Positions 6,433 to 9,790 of a DNA stretch of 9,790 nucleotides are shown here, one piece after another. The DNA comes from an uncultured Chloroflexota bacterium (GTDB lineage Bacteria > Chloroflexota > Anaerolineae > Anaerolineales > Villigracilaceae). The translations under genes were made by a program, and so were the position numbers. A model generated the notes under the pieces. The model did no database searches and had not been told where the DNA came from. It saw only the letters and a list, made by a program, of their open reading frames with translations. The stretch spans positions 1-9,790 of the forward strand of contig CAILWD010000456.1 of the NCBI GenBank assembly GCA_903837815.1, given 5' to 3'. How positions within the stretch are numbered: the stretch's first letter is position 1; the number at the start of each line of letters is the position of its first letter.

Positions 6433-6930
6433 CTACAGGTCGTGTTCCTTTTCGCCGACCAGTTTGACAGTGACGCGGTTGTCGGCGACGTACATCCGCA
6501 CCGTGCGTCCCTTGTGGCCGCCAACTTCCTCGGCGGTGATTTTCATGCCCAGCCGCTTGAGGGTCTCGCGGGCTTTTTCGATGTTGCGCGTGCCGATATC
6601 GAAGGCGCTGATCATGGCGGGCGATATGAGCATGTTTGCGCCGCCCGCCATGCGGACGATGATTCTGCTTTTAAGCGCGCCTTCCTTCAACATCTCTGCC
6701 AGCAGGCTTTCGATGCCGCAATCGACATACTTGGCAGGATGGGCGGCTGGGTTGGTTTCGAGGGCGGCGGTGCGTTCCGGCAAGACTGCATGGAGCAGGC
6801 CCGCCACCCGCGCCTGTGGATCGATCATGCATACGCCCAAACAGGAGCCAAGCCCGTAAGCCACCAGCACATCCTGCGAATTGCGGCTGACTGCCTGTTC
6901 ACCCAAACCCAAACTAATGAGATTGGTCAT
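6433..6930 (-). CDS. cheD: Chemoreceptor glutamine deamidase CheD (165 aa)
   Basis: CheD converts receptor glutamines to glutamates and also binds CheC. The fold markers are present: GLGSC with the nucleophile Cys30, LLHAVLP with His47 seventeen residues later (the same spacing as Cys27/His44 in Thermotoga CheD), KYVD at 67-70, MAGGANM at 94-100, and VGGHKGRTVRMYVADNRVTV near the C-terminus. The catalytic Thr expected six residues before the Cys is Ala24 here (VAYGLGSC), which could weaken deamidase activity. The ATG at 6930-6928 lies inside the end of cheC, a 17-base overlap in a different frame that implies translational coupling of the CheC-CheD pair. No strong ribosome binding site is seen, consistent with coupling. 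Confidence 0.93.
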   Translation of the reverse strand: MTNLISLGLGEQAVSRNSQDVLVAYGLGSCLGVCMIDPQARVAGLLHAVLPERTAALETNPAAHPAKYVDCGIESLLAEMLKEGALKSRIIVRMAGGANMLISPAMISAFDIGTRNIEKARETLKRLGMKITAEEVGGHKGRTVRMYVADNRVTVKLVGEKEHDL

Positions 6931-7540
6931 CGGCGCGCTTCTTCTGTGCCAGGTTGTGCAGGGATCTCATATCGGGGATGACCCAAAAGTCGGTTTCGAC
7001 AGAGCGAGTCCCTTCGTGAAAATTGGCATGGACCAACAGCACATGTTCGCTGACGCCTCCCACGGTTGCCACCACCACATCGAGAATGGCTCCCACCATA
7101 TCCACCATTACCGCCGGCGGACTGGGACGGAAACTGGCTCCCGCCGTTTTGGCGATGGAGTTCAAAAAAAAGGAGCCGCACAGGTTGCCCAACTCGCCGA
7201 GGGCAGACCGTTCCAACGAACCCAAACTTTGGGTTGCGCCGCCGGGCTGTCCCATCAACAGGTCGGAGAGTTCCAGCGCCTTTTGATAGGGAATGACCAT
7301 CATGATTTGGCCAGGCATATCGCCCTCGAAGCGCAGGTACACGCCGACGGCGTCATCTTCGGCACCGCCCACCATGCGCGGAATCGTCAGCAGGGGAACC
7401 AACTCGAGGGTTGGGCTGCCCACTTCGATTTTGCGCCCCACCATGCCAGAGAATCCATCTGCCGCGTTACGAAATCCCTCATTCGTAATCGTTTTGAGCA
7501 TGTCCAACAGGTTCTCGTCAAATGTTGCCGTGTTTTGCAT
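6914..7540 (-). CDS. cheC: CheC-type CheY-phosphate phosphatase / CheD partner (208 aa)
   Basis: CheC dephosphorylates CheY-P and sequesters CheD. I chose the ATG at 7540-7538, preceded by GGTGAGG at 7549-7543. A start 18 codons upstream is open but overlaps the cheA end and adds sequence unlike CheC. The second half carries a full phosphatase motif: Ser112, Glu116 and Asn119 in SALGELGN, with Pro142 downstream. The first half aligns as ITNEGFRNAADGFSG, where the usual Glu of the first E-x2-N is Thr17 while Asn20 is kept, so only one active site looks intact. Length matches CheC (~205). The gene follows cheA after 13 bases and overlaps cheD. A FliY-type switch protein is less likely because no SpoA-like C-terminal domain is present. 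Confidence 0.9.
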   Translation of the reverse strand: MQNTATFDENLLDMLKTITNEGFRNAADGFSGMVGRKIEVGSPTLELVPLLTIPRMVGGAEDDAVGVYLRFEGDMPGQIMMVIPYQKALELSDLLMGQPGGATQSLGSLERSALGELGNLCGSFFLNSIAKTAGASFRPSPPAVMVDMVGAILDVVVATVGGVSEHVLLVHANFHEGTRSVETDFWVIPDMRSLHNLAQKKRADDQSH

Positions 7541-7553
7541 TACCTCACCGCCT

Positions 7554-9548
7554 TTATATTCCTGCCAGTTTGAACAAACCAAAGACATCCACAATCAGCG
7601 CCACCTGACCTTCGCCGAGAATCGCCGCGCTGGAGATGCCGGGCAGGTCGCCAACCAAGCCGCCCAACGGCTTGACCACCACATCCTCCTCGCCCACCAG
7701 CGAATCGACAATCAAGCCAATGCGTTGCCTGCCCGATTGCACCACCACCACATAAGCATACGTTCCAACCGGAAGCCCGCCCATCCCGTTCGACTGAGAC
7801 AGGTTGAAAATTTCCGTCAGGCTGACCAGTGAAAGCACGCTTTCCCTCAGCATGGTGACGGGCTTTTGATAAACATGCTGAATGGCTTGCGGGTCGAGGC
7901 GGAAGGTTTCGGTAATCATCACCAACGGCACAGCGAAAATAGTGTCGCAGACTTTGACCAGCAGGGCGGGAACAATGGCAAGCGTGAGCGGCAGGGTGAT
8001 TTGAAAGCGAGTACCCACCCCGCGCCGACTCTCGATTTGGATGGAGCCGTTGATGCGCTGGATGTTGTTGTGGACGATATCGAGTCCAACGCCGCGCCCG
8101 GAGAGATCGGTTATTTTTCTCGCGGTGGAAATCCCGGAGAGGAACATCAGGTCGAAGGTTTTTTCCTCGCTCAAACTGGCGGCTTCCTCGGTGGTGATTA
8201 ACCCCTTTTGCACGGCGTTCTCGCGCAGGCGTTCCGCGTCGATCCCGCCGCCGTCGTCTTCCACCGTCAGGATGATGCGTCCCTGTTCGTGGCGGGCGGC
8301 AAGCGTGATTTGCCCACGCGGCGGTTTGCCCGCTGCCAAACGCCCCTCTGCCGATTCGATGCCATGATCCACCGCGTTGCGCAGGAGATGAATCAAAGGG
8401 TCGTTGATTTCCTCCAACATCGAACGGTCCATCTCGGTTTTTTCGCCGTGAATTTGCAAATCAATCTGCTTGCCGACTTTCTGCGCCATGTCATGCGCCA
8501 TGCGCGGAAACTTGCCAAAAACGCTGGAGATGGGCAGCATCCGAATCCGCATGACCTCTGCCTGAAGTTCATCGGTGATGCGCCCCAGGTGGGTCAGCGT
8601 TTCGAGGATTCTGTCGTAGTTGCTATTGATGCGAGACAACCTGCTGTGAATGCGTTTCAACTGGTTGCGGTCGGTGATGAGTTCTCCCACCAGGTTGACG
8701 AGATTATCCAGGCGCTGCACGTTCATGCGAATGGTCATATCGGAACTGCGCCTGCCGAATGGGCTGTGGCTGCGCCGTTCGACAAACGCCGCATCTTCAG
8801 GCGCGGGCGGCTGCGGTTTGGCTACTGCAACGCCTGCCGACAACACAGGGATCCCATTGAGAAGGACTTCATCCACGCTGGAGATTTTGCATAACGCGGC
8901 GCCAATTTCCGCATCGGTCTGGCCGGTGGTGACCACAGCCGAAAACTCCCCGACAATTTTTGCGGCTTCGATTTGCTCCTGGGTCGGTTGCATGGTGATG
9001 ATTTGACCCATATCCTGCAATGCCATCATCAATTGAAAAGCGCGCGCGGCGGAAGCCATGCTTTTTGTGTCGATCTTTGCCTGGACGTGAACGGGTCGCA
9101 TCGCAGGCTGAATCGCGGCTGGGCTTGCGACAAGGCTGGAAGCTGATTCATCCGCCCTGGGCGCGGTCAACATGTTGAGCGAATCCACAGCCGCTGCGAT
9201 GTCGATATTACTGGTTCGCGATTCTTTGACTTCATCCCGCAGGACGCGAAGCGAATCCACCGCGGTCAGGCAAGCCTTTGTCAATTGCGGCGAGGGGCGA
9301 ATCTCGCTTTTGCGCACGCCATCCAGCGCGGTTTCAAGGGCATGAGTCAGGTTTGTCATTCGCTGGTGGCCAATCATCCCCGCCATGCCTTTGATGGTGT
9401 GCGCCGAACGGAACAAGGACTGCACCAACTCGTCGTCGGCTTCCTGTTCGAGGTGGATCAAGCCGTTGTCGAGGTTTTGCAAATGCTCGTCCACCTCCGC
9501 CAGAAAAATCGGCAGTTCCTCTTGGCTGATTTCAAAAAAGATTTCCAT
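7554..9548 (-). CDS. cheA: Chemotaxis histidine kinase CheA (664 aa)
   Basis: CheA autophosphorylates under receptor control and passes phosphate to CheY and CheB at the receptor array. Domains in order: P1 Hpt at ~1-105 with the phospho-acceptor His50 in SAHTIKGMAG; a small P2-like response-regulator docking domain at ~155-235; P3 dimerisation helices at ~272-335; P4 kinase with N-box HLLRNAVDHGIE at 387-398, DDGGGID at 431-437 and GRGVGLD at 484-490; and P5 CheW-like at ~520-660. Length is typical. I chose the ATG at 9548-9546 because Hpt homology begins there. The frame is open 41 codons further, but that stretch looks like intergenic DNA. GGAG lies 11 bases upstream, slightly far. This is the first gene of the che operon. 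P2 is assigned from position and fold-like composition only. Confidence 0.97.
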   Translation of the reverse strand: MEIFFEISQEELPIFLAEVDEHLQNLDNGLIHLEQEADDELVQSLFRSAHTIKGMAGMIGHQRMTNLTHALETALDGVRKSEIRPSPQLTKACLTAVDSLRVLRDEVKESRTSNIDIAAAVDSLNMLTAPRADESASSLVASPAAIQPAMRPVHVQAKIDTKSMASAARAFQLMMALQDMGQIITMQPTQEQIEAAKIVGEFSAVVTTGQTDAEIGAALCKISSVDEVLLNGIPVLSAGVAVAKPQPPAPEDAAFVERRSHSPFGRRSSDMTIRMNVQRLDNLVNLVGELITDRNQLKRIHSRLSRINSNYDRILETLTHLGRITDELQAEVMRIRMLPISSVFGKFPRMAHDMAQKVGKQIDLQIHGEKTEMDRSMLEEINDPLIHLLRNAVDHGIESAEGRLAAGKPPRGQITLAARHEQGRIILTVEDDGGGIDAERLRENAVQKGLITTEEAASLSEEKTFDLMFLSGISTARKITDLSGRGVGLDIVHNNIQRINGSIQIESRRGVGTRFQITLPLTLAIVPALLVKVCDTIFAVPLVMITETFRLDPQAIQHVYQKPVTMLRESVLSLVSLTEIFNLSQSNGMGGLPVGTYAYVVVVQSGRQRIGLIVDSLVGEEDVVVKPLGGLVGDLPGISSAAILGEGQVALIVDVFGLFKLAGI

Positions 9549-9659
9549 ATGTCGCGGTTCTCCAATGAGTCGCCATAAAGTTAACACAACCCGCCTGCTT
9601 TGAGAGTAAAACGGGCGTAAAGAGAAACGAAAAATTGGGTAAATATTGAAAAGGCTCAA
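9549..9659. other. Leader of the che operon; no convincing promoter seen
   Basis: About 110 AT-richer bases upstream of cheA. On the minus strand it contains T-rich tracts and GTTAAC but no clear housekeeping or sigma-28 promoter pair. The operon promoter is presumably here or to the right of the inverted repeat at 9660-9731. Confidence 0.4.
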
Positions 9660-9731
9660 CCACAAAGGCAACGAAGGGGCACAAAGGAAAATCCAAAAAC
9701 TTCCTTCGTGAACCTTCGTGACCCTTTGTGG
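9660..9731. repeat. Imperfect inverted repeat built of CACAAAGG and CCTTCGTG units
   Basis: The left arm 9660-9677 (CCACAAAGG-C-AACGAAGG) is nearly the reverse complement of the right arm 9713-9731 (CCTTCGTGACCCTTTGTGG), with 35 bases between. Within it CACAAAGG occurs twice (9661-9668, 9680-9687) and CCTTCGTG twice (9703-9710, 9713-9720). This looks like an interspersed REP-like palindrome. Similar CACAAAGG palindromes are, to my recollection, frequent in some environmental bacterial genomes, but that is not checked here. Confidence 0.7.
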
Positions 9732-9738
9732 TGAAATA

Positions 9739-9773
9739 AAACGCCCCTCCCCAAAAAGCGGAAAGAGGCGTTT
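9739..9773 (-). terminator. Rho-independent terminator for an off-window minus-strand gene, insulating the che operon
   Basis: The arms AAACGCCCCT (9739-9748) and AGAGGCGTTT (9764-9773) pair with one mismatch. On the minus strand the stem is followed by TTTTATTT (9741-9734), a fair U-tract, so it would end a transcript arriving from the right. On the plus strand it is followed by GGGTTTT, so it could be bidirectional. No gene is seen in the remaining bases to 9790. Confidence 0.6.
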
Positions 9774-9790
9774 GGGTTTTCCATTTTGAA

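Noticed and set aside
6094..6981. Plus-strand 295-codon open frame opposite cheY and cheD
   Set aside because: Antisense shadow rich in His/Arg/Gln, crossing two convincing genes, with no family resemblance.
7541..7594. Upstream in-frame extension of cheC starting at 7594
   Set aside because: It would overlap the cheA end by about 40 bases and adds 18 residues unlike CheC; the ATG at 7540 has a good ribosome site.
8208..8894. Plus-strand 228-codon open frame opposite cheA
   Set aside because: Antisense to the conserved kinase core; no ribosome site or domain evidence.
9549..9671. Upstream 41-codon extension of cheA
   Set aside because: The added residues are not Hpt-like and run into the inverted repeat; the Hpt domain begins at the ATG at 9548.
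9660..9731. Possible CRISPR-like repeats
   Set aside because: The 8-base units are in inverted and irregular arrangement with no uniform spacers; a palindrome explains them better.

Overview
This window carries a flagellar motility and chemotaxis locus in which nearly all genes run on the minus strand, so transcription goes from the right end to the left. It looks like an environmental bacterium with a Bacillus/Thermotoga-type chemotaxis toolkit (CheC, CheD, CheX, no CheZ), moderately GC-rich DNA, a peritrichous-type flagellin, and a CACAAAGG/CCTTCGTG inverted repeat at the operon edge. My best guess is Chloroflexota (an Anaerolineae-like lineage). That guess rests on general resemblance and is not proven by anything in the window.

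Layout from right to left. Positions 9790-9549 are an intergenic edge holding a probable terminator for an off-window gene (9739-9773) and a long imperfect inverted repeat (9660-9731). Then comes a compact eight-gene che operon on the minus strand: cheA (9548-7554), cheC (7540-6914), cheD (6930-6433), cheY (6411-6055), cheB (6048-4981), cheR (4976-4197) and two tandem cheX copies (4185-3643 and 3639-3124). Gaps are a few to about 20 bases, and cheC and cheD overlap by 17 bases. A single plus-strand gene (2727-3122) encodes a small membrane-anchored protein with an MmpS-like domain. It ends one base from the last cheX stop. A 333-base intergenic region (2394-2726) separates it from the minus-strand flagellin gene (2393-840). 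The left end is the N-terminal part of a FliD-like filament-cap gene (747 to beyond the window).

How they work together: CheA, fed by receptors and CheW encoded elsewhere, phosphorylates CheY and CheB. CheR and CheB methylate and demethylate receptors. CheD deamidates receptors and partners with CheC. CheC and the two CheX proteins are expected to remove phosphate from CheY. Flagellin and FliD build and cap the filament that this pathway steers. No cheW, receptor or fliM/fliN gene lies in the window.

The most interesting signals are regulatory and active-site details. The flagellin leader has a stem-loop with an AAGGAT hexaloop plus a GGA-containing Shine-Dalgarno, a layout resembling CsrA control of flagellin in Bacillus. 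Two sigma-28-like promoters face each other in the flagellin/MmpS-like intergenic region. cheX is tandemly duplicated. CheD has Ala where the catalytic Thr is expected, and CheC has lost the Glu of its first phosphatase motif. I found no wholly novel system; the contents are recognisable families with several unusual details.
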